From NCBI GenBank assembly GCA_002706335.1, contig PAKZ01000012.1, positions 1-64,000 on the forward strand: 64,000 nt of DNA. The letters are read 5' to 3'. The translations under genes were made by a program, and so were the position numbers. Within the stretch, counting starts at the first letter, position 1. Each line of letters begins with the position of its first letter. The DNA is from Ahrensia sp. (GTDB lineage Bacteria; Pseudomonadota; Alphaproteobacteria; Rhizobiales; Rhizobiaceae). The notes beneath the pieces are model-generated. The model did no database searches. It was not told where the DNA came from and was given only the letters and a program-made list of their open reading frames with translations. Of the stretch, positions 16,760-26,477 are shown one piece after another.

Positions 16760-17284
16760 TCAGGCCTGATCGCCGGACCCGCTTTGCTTTTCAGGTCCGC
16801 GATGGCTCTTTTCCTTCAAATCGAACCAGAATTCGAAGCGGCGGATAAGCGTCAGCGTGAGAATGCCAAGAAATGTCGCGAGCGCCGCAATCGAGAACAG
16901 GCCGAGGCCGGCGGCGAGCCCGATCGCCGCAGCCAGCCACATGCCGGCGCCCGTCGTCACGCCGTGAACCTCGCCCTTGAAGAAAACGATGAAGCCGGCG
17001 GCCAGGAAGGCGACGCCGCCGGTGATCGCCTCCACCAGCCGGAGCGGGTCCGTGCGTAGCGCGTCGGACGAGAATTCCGGCTGGTTGACGAGTTCGATTG
17101 CGATCAACGCGAAAGTCGCCGAGGCGATGCTGACGAGGATATGCGTGCGCAGTCCCGCGGGTCGTTCCCGCCACTCGCGCTCGAGGCCGAGCACCGCGCC
17201 GAGTAGCAGCGCCACGACGAGGCGAAGCGCGATGACGGAGAGCGGCAACACGGTTGCGAAATGAGCGGTCAGGGTCTCCTGCAT
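16760..17284 (-). CDS. MgtC/SapB-family membrane protein
   Basis: A 174-residue membrane protein from the ATG at 17284. The family signature is clear: RLVVALLLGAVLGLEREWRE (residues about 21-40) followed by PAGLRTHILVSIASATFALI. Four to five membrane helices are predicted. MgtC-like proteins are associated with magnesium limitation and, in pathogens, intracellular survival; the single-domain version here lacks the C-terminal ACT-like domain of MgtC proper, so only a general membrane role can be stated. It is downstream of the ABC permease gene with a 41-base gap. Confidence 0.88.
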   Translation of the reverse strand: MQETLTAHFATVLPLSVIALRLVVALLLGAVLGLEREWRERPAGLRTHILVSIASATFALIAIELVNQPEFSSDALRTDPLRLVEAITGGVAFLAAGFIVFFKGEVHGVTTGAGMWLAAAIGLAAGLGLFSIAALATFLGILTLTLIRRFEFWFDLKEKSHRGPEKQSGSGDQA

Positions 17285-17325
17285 GGTAGAAGCATAACAC
17301 GCGAGGCGGCGAGGCGTTGCATGGC

Positions 17326-18141
17326 TCAGTTCCGCTCCTGCGCGCGCCGCATCCGCTTTTCCAGCCGCCTCAGCAGAAGCGACAGGCCGATCGTCAGGAT
17401 CAGGTAGATATAGGCGACGATTGAATAGGTCTCGAAGAAGCGAAACGAGCCGGCCGCATAGACCTTGCCCATCTGGGTGATATCGGCGACGCCCAGCACC
17501 GAGACGAGCGAGGAGTCCTTCACCATGGCGACGAAGTCGTTTCCGAGCGGCGGCAGGATCGTGCGGATCGCCTGCGGGAAAACGATCAGCCGGAAACGTT
17601 GCCAGCGATTGAGCCCGAGCGCTTCCGCCGCCTCGACCTGCCCCTCGTCGACGGCGAGGATGCCGGCGCGGAACACCTCGGCGATGAAAGCCGAATAGCC
17701 GATCATCAGCGCCAGAATCGCCCGCCAGAGAAGCGAGATGTCGCGCACCAGCACCGGATCCATGAAACCCGCCGCCTGAAGCGGCTGAGTGACGAGATTG
17801 ATCAGCCAGACCAGCGCCGGCGCACCGACAAAGGCGATATAGAACAGCAGAACCAGAATCGGGATGCCGCGGATCACCTCGACATAGAATCGCGCCACCT
17901 GCCGCAATATCAGCGAGCCCGACAGGCCCATCAGCGCCAGACCGAGGCCGAGCAGAGTGGCGAGCGCGAAGCCGACCAGCGTGACGAAGATGGTGATGCG
18001 CACGCCACGCGCCACGGTGGAAAAGACCTGTGCGTAGAGATCGCTGGAGGCGATCACCACTGCCAGCGCGGCGCCGATGGCGCATATCGCCAGCAGCCAC
18101 CACGGAAAGTCCTTCTCGCCGGAATTCTCGCGACGCGCCAC
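17326..18141 (-). CDS. Polar amino-acid ABC transporter permease
   Basis: A 271-residue inner-membrane permease of the HisM/GlnP type. An unusually long N-terminal segment with an extra helix (residues 14-34) precedes the usual five-helix core. The EAA loop region EAAEALGLNRWQRFRLIVFPQA is near residue 185. It is placed 44 bases downstream of the binding-protein gene. No second permease and no ATPase gene lies next to it, so the transporter must borrow an ATPase or have one elsewhere. Confidence 0.92.
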   Translation of the reverse strand: MARRENSGEKDFPWWLLAICAIGAALAVVIASSDLYAQVFSTVARGVRITIFVTLVGFALATLLGLGLALMGLSGSLILRQVARFYVEVIRGIPILVLLFYIAFVGAPALVWLINLVTQPLQAAGFMDPVLVRDISLLWRAILALMIGYSAFIAEVFRAGILAVDEGQVEAAEALGLNRWQRFRLIVFPQAIRTILPPLGNDFVAMVKDSSLVSVLGVADITQMGKVYAAGSFRFFETYSIVAYIYLILTIGLSLLLRRLEKRMRRAQERN

Positions 18142-18185
18142 GCCGCTACCGCCGAACCGGCCCTGCCCGTAAGCTCACGGTGCGG

Positions 18186-18983
18186 CTACTGCCCGAGCTC
18201 GTAGTCGAGGAACCATTTCCTGTTCAGCGCGTCGAACGTGCCGTCCGCCTTCAGCGCGGCGATGGCGGCGTTGATCGGCGCGACGAGGTCGGAGCCTTTC
18301 GGGAAGATGAAGCCGAAATCCTCGGTCCCGAGCGGCTCGCCGATCATCTTCAGAGCGCCGCCGGAGGATTCGACATACCCCTGCCCCGCCGTGCCGTCGG
18401 TCAGGACGAGATCGACATCGCCGGTGCGCAACGCCTGAACCGAAGCGCCGAAAGTTTCGAACAATTTGATGCGCGCGTTGCCCTCGTCGCCGTCGAGCAC
18501 GTCATAGACCGCCACATAGAAGGGCGTGGTGCCGGCCTGCGCGCCGACAAGCCCGTCCGCGAAGGCCTTGAACGACGCAGCGTCGGTGAAACGCTCCTCG
18601 TCGGCACGCACCAGCATGTGCATTTCGGACCGCATATAGGGATCGGAGAAATCGACCTTCTCGCCCCGTTCCTCGGTGATGGTGATGCCGGTCATGCCCA
18701 TGTCGTACTGCCCGTCCGAAACCGCCTGGATCATCGCGTCCCAGGACGTGTTCTGGTATTCGGCCGTGAAATTCAGCCGCTTCGCCATTTCGGCGACCGC
18801 GTCATACTCCCAGCCGATCGCGTCGCCGGTCTTCGGATCGACGAATTGCAGCGGCGGATAGGCGTTCTCCGTGACGATAACGACGGTGCGCCCGCCCAGA
18901 TCGGGAAGGTCCTGCGCCGACGCGGCAACCGGGAAAAGGGTGAGAGCGGCACCGAGGCCGAGTAGGAGACGACGGGATATCAT
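18186..18983 (-). CDS. Amino-acid ABC transporter substrate-binding protein
   Basis: A periplasmic binding protein of 265 residues from the ATG at 18983, which has GGAG seven bases upstream. A Sec signal peptide ([20 protein letters not shown]) precedes a type 2 periplasmic-binding fold (SBP_bac_3): [20 protein letters not shown] near residue 45-65 and [21 protein letters not shown] near residue 100-120. These features fit polar amino-acid uptake. It forms a two-gene unit with the permease downstream. Confidence 0.92.
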   Translation of the reverse strand: MISRRLLLGLGAALTLFPVAASAQDLPDLGGRTVVIVTENAYPPLQFVDPKTGDAIGWEYDAVAEMAKRLNFTAEYQNTSWDAMIQAVSDGQYDMGMTGITITEERGEKVDFSDPYMRSEMHMLVRADEERFTDAASFKAFADGLVGAQAGTTPFYVAVYDVLDGDEGNARIKLFETFGASVQALRTGDVDLVLTDGTAGQGYVESSGGALKMIGEPLGTEDFGFIFPKGSDLVAPINAAIAALKADGTFDALNRKWFLDYELGQ

Positions 18984-19067
18984 AGGTGGCTCCATTTGTG
19001 GCTGAGCTGGAACCCGGAGACTAGCCGCTGGAGTGCAGGACGCAAGCCGGCGCTGTGCAAACCGCGA

Positions 19068-21032
19068 TCAGCTGACCTGCGCCGGCACGAAAGCGGCGAG
19101 TTCGGAGGCGTCCATGGCCTGCAATTGCGCCAGAGCCTGCTTGTAGGCCGAGCTGACGACCTGGTCATATTTTTTCCAGTCGAGCATCGAAACGCCGCGG
19201 ACATTGGGCTGGAAGAGCATGTCGACGTCCTGGCGCATTGCCTTCTGCCGGGCCATCGCCGTGACGATGGAAGCGGTCAGGAGCGTATCGGGCAAGCGCG
19301 GCAGACGGTACCGGCGTTTCCGGCGCGGCCGCAGCGAATCCATCAGGATGGCGAGCGGCGACGGCACGTCCTCCAGATGGTAGCGCTTTTCGACATTGGG
19401 CAGCAGGTCGACGCCGATGATCTTGCCGGCCCCCAGCTTCTCGCGCATCACGTCGACAGGGAAATTGTTGAAGCTGCCGCCGTCGAACAGCACCTCGCCG
19501 TCTTTCAGGACTGGCGGAAACAGCCCCGGTATCGAGAAGCTGGCGACGAGATTGCGGACGAAATCGCCACGCATCAGCACCTGCTCGCGATGCTTCGTGA
19601 AATTCGACGCAACGACGAAATAGGTTTTCCAGCTATCCTCGAGATCGAGCTTGTGGCCGCCGGTCCGCTCCGCGACGAACATGTCGGTTATCTGGTGGGC
19701 GCGCTGTCCCTTGATGAGCGAAACCAGCGGCGCGTAGCTGTAATCGCCGGTCAGATTGCCGAAACTCGAGGTGACGAAGACGCGGCGCGCCATCTCGACG
19801 AAGTCGTCACCCTCGACTTCCATGGCGAGAAAGGACGCCATGATCGCGCCGGCAGACGTGCCGCCCACATAATCGAACTCGACGCCGATCTCGGTGAGCG
19901 CCTGCGCCACGCCGATATGGGCGAAGCCGCGCGCGCCGCCGCCGGCAAAAACGATGCCGACGGCGTTGCCGGTCAGGATGCGCGCCAGACGGCGCATGTC
20001 GCGGTCGAGCGTCGGACGGACATGGAAATGCCTGTCGACCTTGCGGGAAGCGAGCCATTTCGCCGTGCCGCGCGGGGCGACGGTATTGGCGGAATGCAGC
20101 AAAATCAGCGCCACTCGGCCCTGAACATTCTGATCGCCCTCGAGCATGCGCTTCTCGAAGGCGGTGGGCGCGGGATCGTCTTCCGCATTGGCGAGCAGCA
20201 GAATCTCGTCGGCATGATGAATCGCGGTCAGGCTCCACACGGGATCCTCGGGATCGGCGATCAGGAAAATGGCGTCATGCTCGCCCTCCATCGCTGCGAT
20301 CTCGCTCGAGATCTGCCCGCGCGGCCGCAATATGTCGGGCTTGGCGAGGTGGCCGAAGCGCTCATGCACGGTTTCAGGGTCGAGCACGGCAATCCGCTCG
20401 CGCCAGGGTTTCTGCGCCTCGGCCAGCTTCCGCACGAAGCCCTGAACGTCGGTCCTGCCGCCGACGGGAAGGATCGTGACGATGACCGGCGGCGCGGGCG
20501 GCCGGGACTTCTGCTGCTGGCGCCGAAAGCGGGTGATCACATGCCGGGTCATGACCAGCGCGATCTCTGGCTGGCGGGCGATCGCCTCTTCAACGGTTTG
20601 GCGCGAAACCCGCGCGAGCAGCGAATTACGGATCGCGACGACCTCGGCGCTGCGCGGCTCGTCCGTGAACATGGCGAGTTCGCCGACCGGCTCGCCGCGC
20701 CCGATCTCGCCAAGCGTCAGCCGGCTTCCGTCGGCTTCGATCCTGATCGCCCTGAGGCGGCCCGAGAGGACGAAATAGACATCGTCGTCGCGCGCGCCCT
20801 GCTCGATCAGCACGTCACCGGCGTAAAGCTCCATGATGCTGGAGTTCTCGCCCATGAAGCGGATGAAGCTCTCGTCCTCGACGGCGAAATAGTCGCGCAG
20901 GCAGGCGTTGAGTTGGTCAAAACTGGCGGGCGTCCCGGCGGTCGGGTGGCTCGGCTCCGCCTCGCCCGCTTTTGCGGACGACCCCGGCTCCTCTTGCGCC
21001 ATGCACAGGGACGTTTCCTCGAAACCGTCCAT
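19068..21032 (-). CDS. NTE-type patatin phospholipase with cNMP-binding domain
   Basis: A 654-residue protein from the ATG at 21032 (AGAGG ten bases upstream). Residues about 45-160 form a cyclic-nucleotide-binding domain of the CRP type (YAGDVLIEQGARDDDVYFVLSG, GRGEPVGELAMF). A middle region follows, like the P-loop-like segment of neuropathy-target-esterase proteins. The patatin domain from about residue 345 has the oxyanion loop GGGARG, the nucleophile motif GTSAG and the catalytic Asp motif DGG. The expected activity is phospholipase or lysophospholipase at the membrane. Control by cyclic nucleotide is inferred from domain content only. Confidence 0.93.
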   Translation of the reverse strand: MDGFEETSLCMAQEEPGSSAKAGEAEPSHPTAGTPASFDQLNACLRDYFAVEDESFIRFMGENSSIMELYAGDVLIEQGARDDDVYFVLSGRLRAIRIEADGSRLTLGEIGRGEPVGELAMFTDEPRSAEVVAIRNSLLARVSRQTVEEAIARQPEIALVMTRHVITRFRRQQQKSRPPAPPVIVTILPVGGRTDVQGFVRKLAEAQKPWRERIAVLDPETVHERFGHLAKPDILRPRGQISSEIAAMEGEHDAIFLIADPEDPVWSLTAIHHADEILLLANAEDDPAPTAFEKRMLEGDQNVQGRVALILLHSANTVAPRGTAKWLASRKVDRHFHVRPTLDRDMRRLARILTGNAVGIVFAGGGARGFAHIGVAQALTEIGVEFDYVGGTSAGAIMASFLAMEVEGDDFVEMARRVFVTSSFGNLTGDYSYAPLVSLIKGQRAHQITDMFVAERTGGHKLDLEDSWKTYFVVASNFTKHREQVLMRGDFVRNLVASFSIPGLFPPVLKDGEVLFDGGSFNNFPVDVMREKLGAGKIIGVDLLPNVEKRYHLEDVPSPLAILMDSLRPRRKRRYRLPRLPDTLLTASIVTAMARQKAMRQDVDMLFQPNVRGVSMLDWKKYDQVVSSAYKQALAQLQAMDASELAAFVPAQVS

Positions 21033-21112
21033 CAACCGAAACCTCTCCCCAGGGCGAACGCTTGGGGGCAAGGAAAACAGACTTTCAGAAAATTTTCAAA
21101 CCGAAAGTAAAA

Positions 21113-21134
21113 AAGGCGGACCAAGGCCCGCCTT
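21113..21134 (-). terminator. Intrinsic terminator of rplS
   Basis: A 10-bp stem with one mismatch (AAGGCGGACC / GGCCCGCCTT), followed leftward by TTTTTT within the run CCTTTTTTACTTTCGG. It lies 26 bases past the rplS stop. Confidence 0.8.
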
Positions 21135-21159
21135 CGATTTCTCCACGAAGCGCAGAGAC

Positions 21160-21708
21160 TTATGCGTTGTTGTCTTCGGCCGGTGCTTCGGCTGCTGCAG
21201 CTTCCGCCGCCTTTGCTGCTTCCGCGGCTTCCTCGGCTGCCTTCTCGGCTGCCAGCGCCTCGGCGGCGGCGATCTTCTCGGCCTCGATGCGGGCCTTCTC
21301 GTCGAGCATCTTCTGACGCTCTTCGTCGTTCAGCTTGCGCGAACGAGCATTGGTGTTTTCCACGATACGGGCCTTCTTACCGGTCAGGCCGCGCATGTAG
21401 TAGAGCTTCGCACGGCGGACCTTGCCGCGGCGAACGATTTCGACGGCCTCGACCAGCGGCGAAAAGACCGGGAACACGCGCTCGACGCCTTCGCCATAGG
21501 AAAGCTTGCGAACAGTGAAGTTCTCGTTGAAGCCAGCGCCGGAACGCGCGATGCAGACGCCTTCATAGGCCTGCAGACGGGTGCGCTTGCCTTCCGTAAC
21601 GCGCACCTGGACGCGGACGGTGTCGCCCGGCGAGAAATCCGGCAGTTTGCGCTTTTCGAGAATTTTCTCGGCCTGTTCGGCCTCGAGCTGGCGGATGATG
21701 TCCGTCAT
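21160..21708 (-). CDS. rplS: 50S ribosomal protein L19 with Ala/Glu-rich tail
   Basis: Ribosomal protein L19, 182 residues from the ATG at 21708, which has GAGGAA nine bases upstream. Residues 1-125 are ordinary L19 ([41 protein letters not shown]). The remaining 55 or so residues are a low-complexity alanine/glutamate/lysine tail ending [10 protein letters not shown], longer than in enteric L19 and similar to the tail of S16 in this window. It has its own terminator; trmD and rimM are separated from it by an opposing transporter gene. Confidence 0.97.
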   Translation of the reverse strand: MTDIIRQLEAEQAEKILEKRKLPDFSPGDTVRVQVRVTEGKRTRLQAYEGVCIARSGAGFNENFTVRKLSYGEGVERVFPVFSPLVEAVEIVRRGKVRRAKLYYMRGLTGKKARIVENTNARSRKLNDEERQKMLDEKARIEAEKIAAAEALAAEKAAEEAAEAAKAAEAAAAEAPAEDNNA

Positions 21709-22000
21709 GATTTCATTCCTCTTGTTCTTTTGAACCGCCAGAGCGCTCGACAAGGGCAGAAAGTCACTGGACCGTCATGCCTGGCCATAAGGCCGGAGCG
21801 TATTCACGAGATCGTATTTGCTAGTGAGTCAGGGCTTTGCGCCCGAATTCGCGGCGTCCATACAGTAGAACGGGACATTTGTCACGCCCTTTCACCGTAA
21901 ACCGGGAGGCCGGCAAGACGGACAAGATGAGAAGCATTGCACATCGGCCATGGCGTCGGCTAGGCAGGGACGGGCATTCGGCCCGATTGGGCGGAGCGCC

Positions 22001-22744
22001 ATGACATTGTTCAATATAGTGCTGCTGTTTGCGGCCGGATTTCTCGCCAGCGCGGTCAACGCGATCGCCGGCGGCGGCACCTTTCTGACTTTCGGCGCGC
22101 TGACGCTGATCGGCGTACCGCCGATCGTCGCCAATGCGACGTCCTCGGTGACACAGTTTCCCGGCTACGTGACGTCGGCGCTCGCCTACTACACCGAAGT
22201 TCGCAAGGATCTGCGCGAAGCGCTGAAGCTCGGCGCGATCTCGCTGGTCGGCGGCCTCGCCGGCGCGCTGACATTGCTGTCTCTGTCCAATCCGACATTC
22301 CGGCAGATCGTGCCATGGCTGCTGATCGGGGCGACCGCGCTGTTCGCGGCCGGTCCCTGGCTGCGTCCGAGATCGCTCAGCCCCGACCATCCGATGGGAC
22401 CGATCGGCCTGTTCGCGCAGTTCGCAACATCGATCTATGGCGGCTTCTTCGGCGCCGGCATGGGCATCATGATGCTGGCCGTCCTCGGCATCGCCAAGGG
22501 TGGCGACTACCCCCGGCTCAACGCGATGAAGAACTTCATCGCGGTTCTGATCGCGACGGTGGCGATAGTCGTCTTCGTCGGCGGCGGCGTGGTGGCATGG
22601 CTGCCGGCCGCGGTCATGATCCCGGGCGGCGCGCTCGGGGGCTATGCCGGCGTGTGGATGGCCAAGCGTGTGCCGCAATGGGTCGTCCGCGCCCTGGTGA
22701 TTATCGTCGGACTGCTGCTGAGCTGGTATTACTTCACGAAGTGA
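22001..22744 (+). CDS. TauE/SafE-family sulfite exporter-like protein
   Basis: A 247-residue membrane protein from the ATG at 22001, with GGAG seven bases upstream. Eight helices are predicted in two repeats; SAVNAIAGGGTFLTFGAL (about residues 15-32) and IYGGFFGAGMGIMMLAVLG in the second half are the paired family motifs. TauE/SafE proteins export sulfite or organosulfonates, but the substrate here is unknown. It is a single rightward gene between the leftward rplS and trmD genes and converges on trmD with a 17-base gap. Confidence 0.92.
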   Translation: MTLFNIVLLFAAGFLASAVNAIAGGGTFLTFGALTLIGVPPIVANATSSVTQFPGYVTSALAYYTEVRKDLREALKLGAISLVGGLAGALTLLSLSNPTFRQIVPWLLIGATALFAAGPWLRPRSLSPDHPMGPIGLFAQFATSIYGGFFGAGMGIMMLAVLGIAKGGDYPRLNAMKNFIAVLIATVAIVVFVGGGVVAWLPAAVMIPGGALGGYAGVWMAKRVPQWVVRALVIIVGLLLSWYYFTK

Positions 22745-22761
22745 CGGGCAGACGGCGCGCC

Positions 22762-23445
22762 TTACCCGCCCAGAAGATCCGGCCTTCTCTCGCGCGTCAG
22801 CTTTTCCGCCTCCTCGCGCCGCCATTCGTCGATCTTCGCGTGGTTGCCGGAGGTCAAAACTTCGGGGATCGTCCGGCCCTCCCATTCGGCGGGGCGGGGG
22901 TAATGCGGGGGTTCGAGGAGATTGCCCTCGAAGCTCTCGGTATCGCCGGATTGGGCATTGCCCATCACGCCCGGCAGCAGGCGGATAACGGCGTCGAGCA
23001 GCACCTGCGCGGCGACCTCTCCGCCCGACAGGACATAATCGCCGATCGACACCTCTTCGAGACCGCGCCCGTCGATGACGCGCTGGTCGACGCCCTCGAA
23101 CCGGCCGCAGACGATGACCGCGCCTGGACCGGCGGCGAGGTCGCGCACGCGGGCCTGCGTCAGCGGTTTGCCACGCGGGCTCATCAACAGGCGCGGGCGC
23201 GGGTCGGCCTCGTCGCAACTGGCGTCAAGCGCCGCCGCGACGACATCGGCGCGCATGACCATGCCGGCACCGCCGCCGGCCGGCGTGTCGTCGACGCTGC
23301 GATGCTTGTCGGTCGCGTAATCGCGGATCTGCACCGCTTCGAGCGACCAGTCGCCACGCGCCAGCGCCTTGCCGGCAAGCGCCTGGCCGAGCGTGCCCGG
23401 AAACATTTCCGGATAGAGCGTCAGCACGGTCGCCCTGAAGCTCAT
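22762..23445 (-). CDS. trmD: tRNA (guanine-N1)-methyltransferase
   Basis: The SPOUT-class enzyme that methylates G37 next to the anticodon of a subset of tRNAs. It has 227 residues, close to the usual bacterial length. Knot-fold AdoMet site segments [11 protein letters not shown] and [11 protein letters not shown] lie near residues 118-145, and [13 protein letters not shown] near residue 52-64 is the family N-terminal motif. Its start overlaps the rimM stop by four bases (ATGA), so the two are coupled. Confidence 0.97.
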   Translation of the reverse strand: MSFRATVLTLYPEMFPGTLGQALAGKALARGDWSLEAVQIRDYATDKHRSVDDTPAGGGAGMVMRADVVAAALDASCDEADPRPRLLMSPRGKPLTQARVRDLAAGPGAVIVCGRFEGVDQRVIDGRGLEEVSIGDYVLSGGEVAAQVLLDAVIRLLPGVMGNAQSGDTESFEGNLLEPPHYPRPAEWEGRTIPEVLTSGNHAKIDEWRREEAEKLTRERRPDLLGG

Positions 23446-24020
23446 GCTTCGCCGTCCTCGTCTTCCTCGCCGCGCGCCTCGATCTCGGACGGGCGGATCA
23501 GCGTCAGCTGGCCGGCGTCGAAATCGATGTCGGGCACGGTTTCGCGCGTGAATTCGACCAGAAAGGCGCTTTTGCGCGCCAGCCCGCCGGATGGGGTCAT
23601 GGGCGCGATCTCCAGCAGGTCGCCGGCGCCGAAATCATGCACGGCGACGATCTCGCCGATCTTCGCGCCGGCCGCGTCATGGGCCGCAAGGCCGACAAGA
23701 TCGGCGATGAAGAATTCGTCTTCGTCGAGCTCTTCGTCGGGAAGCTGAGACCGGTCGATAAAGAGTTCGACGCCGTTGAGCGCCTCGGCGGCCGTGCGGT
23801 CATTGACCTGTTCAAACGTGACGACCACGACATTCTTCGCCGCGCGGATATCGGCCACGTCAAAGGCGCGGCCCTGCGCATCGAACAACGTGCCGTAATC
23901 GCGGAGCGCCAGCGGGTCGCCCGTATACGGCTTAACGCGCAATTCGCCGCGCACGCCATGCGGCGCGCCTATGACGCCCATCAGGACCGGCGAGGAAAGG
24001 GGCTTGTGCGGCTTCGCCAT
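23442..24020 (-). CDS. rimM: Ribosome maturation factor RimM
   Basis: A 192-residue 16S rRNA processing factor that acts on the 30S head with S19. The N-terminal RimM domain opens [21 protein letters not shown], and the C-terminal PRC-barrel contains [12 protein letters not shown] and the later [10 protein letters not shown]. The acidic tail is common in the order. It is transcribed leftward into trmD and diverges from xerC over 99 bases. rpsP, its usual upstream neighbour, lies 22 kb away. Confidence 0.97.
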   Translation of the reverse strand: MAKPHKPLSSPVLMGVIGAPHGVRGELRVKPYTGDPLALRDYGTLFDAQGRAFDVADIRAAKNVVVVTFEQVNDRTAAEALNGVELFIDRSQLPDEELDEDEFFIADLVGLAAHDAAGAKIGEIVAVHDFGAGDLLEIAPMTPSGGLARKSAFLVEFTRETVPDIDFDAGQLTLIRPSEIEARGEEDEDGEA

Positions 24021-24119
24021 GTTTCGCTCCGTTTCGGTGCCGGTCGCGATACAGGCTTTTCAAGGCAGAGCCAAGCCGGGCGCAATCGCCCGGTAACCAT
24101 TGCCGGGCAAAATAGCGTC

Positions 24120-25076
24120 ATGTCCGACGACAGCGCCATCCTCGTCAATGCAAAGCCCGACCTCGCCGCGGCCCGCAAGGCGTGGCTGGACCAGTTGGGC
24201 GGCGAGCGCCGGCTCGCGCCGAAAACGCTGGAAGCCTATGAGCGCGACACGCGGCAGTTCCTCTCCTTCCTCGCCGGCCATCTCGGCGGCGCGCCGGGGT
24301 TGAAGGATGTCGCGGAGCTTCGCTCTCTCGATTTCCGCGCCTTCCTGACCCGTCGGCGCGCGGGCGGCGCGGGCGCGAGAACGCTGGGGCGCGGCCTCGC
24401 CGGCATCCGCTCCTTCATGCGCTATCTCGAGCGAAGCGGCCTTGCCAACGCAGCCGCCGCAACGACGATGCGCGCGCCGCGCCAGCCGAAATCGCTGCCG
24501 AAACCGCTAACCGCCGCCGATGCGCGCCGCGTGGTCGACGCCAAGGAGCAGTTGCATGAGGAACCCTGGATCGCCGCGCGCAACGCCGCCGTGCTGACGC
24601 TGCTCTATGGCTGCGGCCTGCGCATCGGCGAGGCGCTGTCACTGACGGGAGAGGCATTGCGAAACCGCGGCGAAAAATCCATCGCCGTGACCGGCAAGGG
24701 CTCGAAGACGCGCATGGTGCCGCTGCTGCCGGTCGTGTTCGACGCCGTCGATCTCTACCGCCGGCTTTGCATCTACGATCTTCCGCCGGGCGAACCCTTG
24801 TTTCGCGGGGCGCGCGGCGGTGCGCTGCAGCCGGCGGTCCTGCAGCGGGACATGCGCAATCTCAGAAGCGCGCTCGGCCTGCCGGACACGGCGACGCCGC
24901 ATGCGCTGCGCCATTCCTTCGCCACCCATCTGCTCGGCAGCGGCGGCGATCTGAGAACGATCCAGGAATTGCTGGGCCATGCCAGCCTGTCGACCACGCA
25001 GGTCTATACCGGCGTCGACACGGCGCGCCTGCTCGACGTCTACAAGAACGCCCATCCGCGCGCCAGAACACCCTGA
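24120..25076 (+). CDS. xerC: Site-specific tyrosine recombinase XerC
   Basis: A 318-residue tyrosine recombinase, the C-type partner of the XerCD pair that resolves chromosome dimers at dif. The N-terminal SAM-like core-binding domain covers residues 15-110. All catalytic residues are visible: Arg168 (GCGLRIGEAL), Lys193, His261 and Arg264 (HALRHSF), His287 (LLGHASL) and Tyr296 (TTQVYTG). The chromosomal position with no integrase-type neighbours, and the length, fit XerC rather than a phage integrase. It is divergent from rimM. Confidence 0.93.
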   Translation: MSDDSAILVNAKPDLAAARKAWLDQLGGERRLAPKTLEAYERDTRQFLSFLAGHLGGAPGLKDVAELRSLDFRAFLTRRRAGGAGARTLGRGLAGIRSFMRYLERSGLANAAAATTMRAPRQPKSLPKPLTAADARRVVDAKEQLHEEPWIAARNAAVLTLLYGCGLRIGEALSLTGEALRNRGEKSIAVTGKGSKTRMVPLLPVVFDAVDLYRRLCIYDLPPGEPLFRGARGGALQPAVLQRDMRNLRSALGLPDTATPHALRHSFATHLLGSGGDLRTIQELLGHASLSTTQVYTGVDTARLLDVYKNAHPRARTP

Positions 25077-25147
25077 CAGCCCGCGCAGGCTGCATTTTCG
25101 TCTTCCTCTTAACCGAATCGTCGCCCTTTTCTGGGCAAATTGCGCCC

Positions 25148-26230
25148 ATGAACGCCGTTTTCTCCCGTCTCGACCGCATCAGCGGTCCGCTTCTCACCGC
25201 GCTGGGTCTCGCCAACGCGCTGTTTTTGTGGACATTCCTTGTCGTGCTCTTCGTCGCGCTGCGCAGCGTCCCGGCATCCGCCGCCGAGACCTGCACCGGC
25301 AATAACGTGCTCGACGCGATGAAGCGCGACGACCCGGCGGGTTACGAGCGGGTGTTGCAAGAGGCCGCGGCAACGCCCAATGGCGACACACGACTGTTCC
25401 GTATCGACAAGGAGGGGCTGGCGCCATCCTGGCTATTCGGGACGATGCACCTGACCGACGAGCGCGTGATCGACCTGCCGCAAAAAGCCCGGGCCGCCTT
25501 CGACGAGGCCGACACGGTGGCGATCGAATCCACCGAGATCCTCGACCCGGCCAAGGCGCAGATGGCCCTGTTCTCGAAGCCGGACCTGACCATGTTCACC
25601 GGCGAGGAGGATCTGTCGGACTATCTGACCGAAGATCAGCGCGCGCTTCTGAAGGACGGGCTTGCCAAACGCGGCATACAGTTGGCGCTGGTCGAGCGGA
25701 TGAAGCCCTGGCTGATTTCCGGCATGGTGGCTTTGCCGCCCTGCGAATTCGACCGCAAGCAGGCCGGCGCGTCTTTTCTGGACCTGAAACTTGCCCAGGA
25801 TGCCGAGCGCGACGGCAAGGAACTGGTCGGTCTGGAAACGATCGTCGAGCAGTTCAACGCCATGGCCTCGCTGCCGATGTCGTTCCACGTGCAGGGCCTG
25901 GTCGAGAGCATCGCGCTCGGAGACCGGATCGACGACGTCATCGAGACGATGATCCAGCTCTACGTGAAGGGCGAAACCGGCGCGATCTGGCCGATGCTGC
26001 GCTCCGTTTCGCCGGAAATGGAAACCAATGAGGAACTCGCGGCCGGCTATGCCGATTTCGAGGAAACCATGGTCCATGTCCGCAACAAGACCATGCTGGA
26101 CCGCGCCTTGCCAATGCTCGACAAGGGTGGCGCCTTTGTCGCGGTCGGCGCGCTGCACCTGCCCGGCGACAAGGGCCTCGCCCACCTGATCGACGAAGCC
26201 GGCTACACGGTGACGCCGGTCTACGAGTGA
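25148..26230 (+). CDS. TraB/GumN-family envelope protein
   Basis: A 360-residue protein from the ATG at 25148. A hydrophobic helix at residues 15-43 ends in ALRSVPASAAE and may be a long signal peptide or membrane anchor. The TraB/GumN domain follows, with its two conserved GxxH motifs: WLFGTMHL near residue 98 and VAVGALHLPGDKG near the C-terminus. The family has been proposed to be metal-dependent peptidases; the activity here is inferred. It starts 71 bases after xerC, on the same strand. Confidence 0.88.
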   Translation: MNAVFSRLDRISGPLLTALGLANALFLWTFLVVLFVALRSVPASAAETCTGNNVLDAMKRDDPAGYERVLQEAAATPNGDTRLFRIDKEGLAPSWLFGTMHLTDERVIDLPQKARAAFDEADTVAIESTEILDPAKAQMALFSKPDLTMFTGEEDLSDYLTEDQRALLKDGLAKRGIQLALVERMKPWLISGMVALPPCEFDRKQAGASFLDLKLAQDAERDGKELVGLETIVEQFNAMASLPMSFHVQGLVESIALGDRIDDVIETMIQLYVKGETGAIWPMLRSVSPEMETNEELAAGYADFEETMVHVRNKTMLDRALPMLDKGGAFVAVGALHLPGDKGLAHLIDEAGYTVTPVYE

Positions 26231-26274
26231 TCGGACTGGTCACAAGTCAGGCATTTTAGACAATCGCTTTGCAA

Positions 26275-26477
26275 GCTATGCGTGTCACCGTGGAAACATG
26301 CACGCATAGCCCTCTCATTTCGAAATAGTACGCTCACGTCCTTGAAGGGGCTCCTGCTGATGGCGCTCAAGGGCGCGTTCAATGTCGATATCCGGTTCGA
26401 GGGAAGTCGATTCCGGGTGTTGGACCCTAAAGGGCCTTTCGGCGCGAGCAGCGTTGCTCGATTAGGGCAAATCCTAA
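26275..26477. other. Intergenic region with several hairpins
   Basis: The 380-base gap from 26231 to 26610 holds three inverted repeats: a 10-bp stem GCTATGCGTG/CACGCATAGC with a 16-base loop at 26275-26310, CGAGCA-GCGT-TGCTCG at 26445-26460 and TTAGG-6 bases-CCTAA at 26462-26477. No T-tract follows the first one, so it is not an ordinary terminator. The region also carries a short open frame (26360-26500). A structured RNA, a repeat remnant or a small gene are all possible. Confidence 0.4.

Noticed and set aside
16760-18103. A single 447-codon leftward frame that appears to fuse the ABC permease region with MgtC
   Set aside because: Only the last 174 codons, from the ATG at 17284, are real MgtC-like protein; the first part is the permease gene in the wrong frame.
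24120-25076. xerC as integrase of an integrated element
   Set aside because: Length, catalytic motifs and position next to rimM, with no attachment sites, tRNA or phage genes around, fit a housekeeping XerC.
24767-26230. 487-codon frame joining xerC and the GumN-like gene
   Set aside because: The part before 25148 is xerC read out of frame; the hydrophobic start at 25148 is the real N-terminus.
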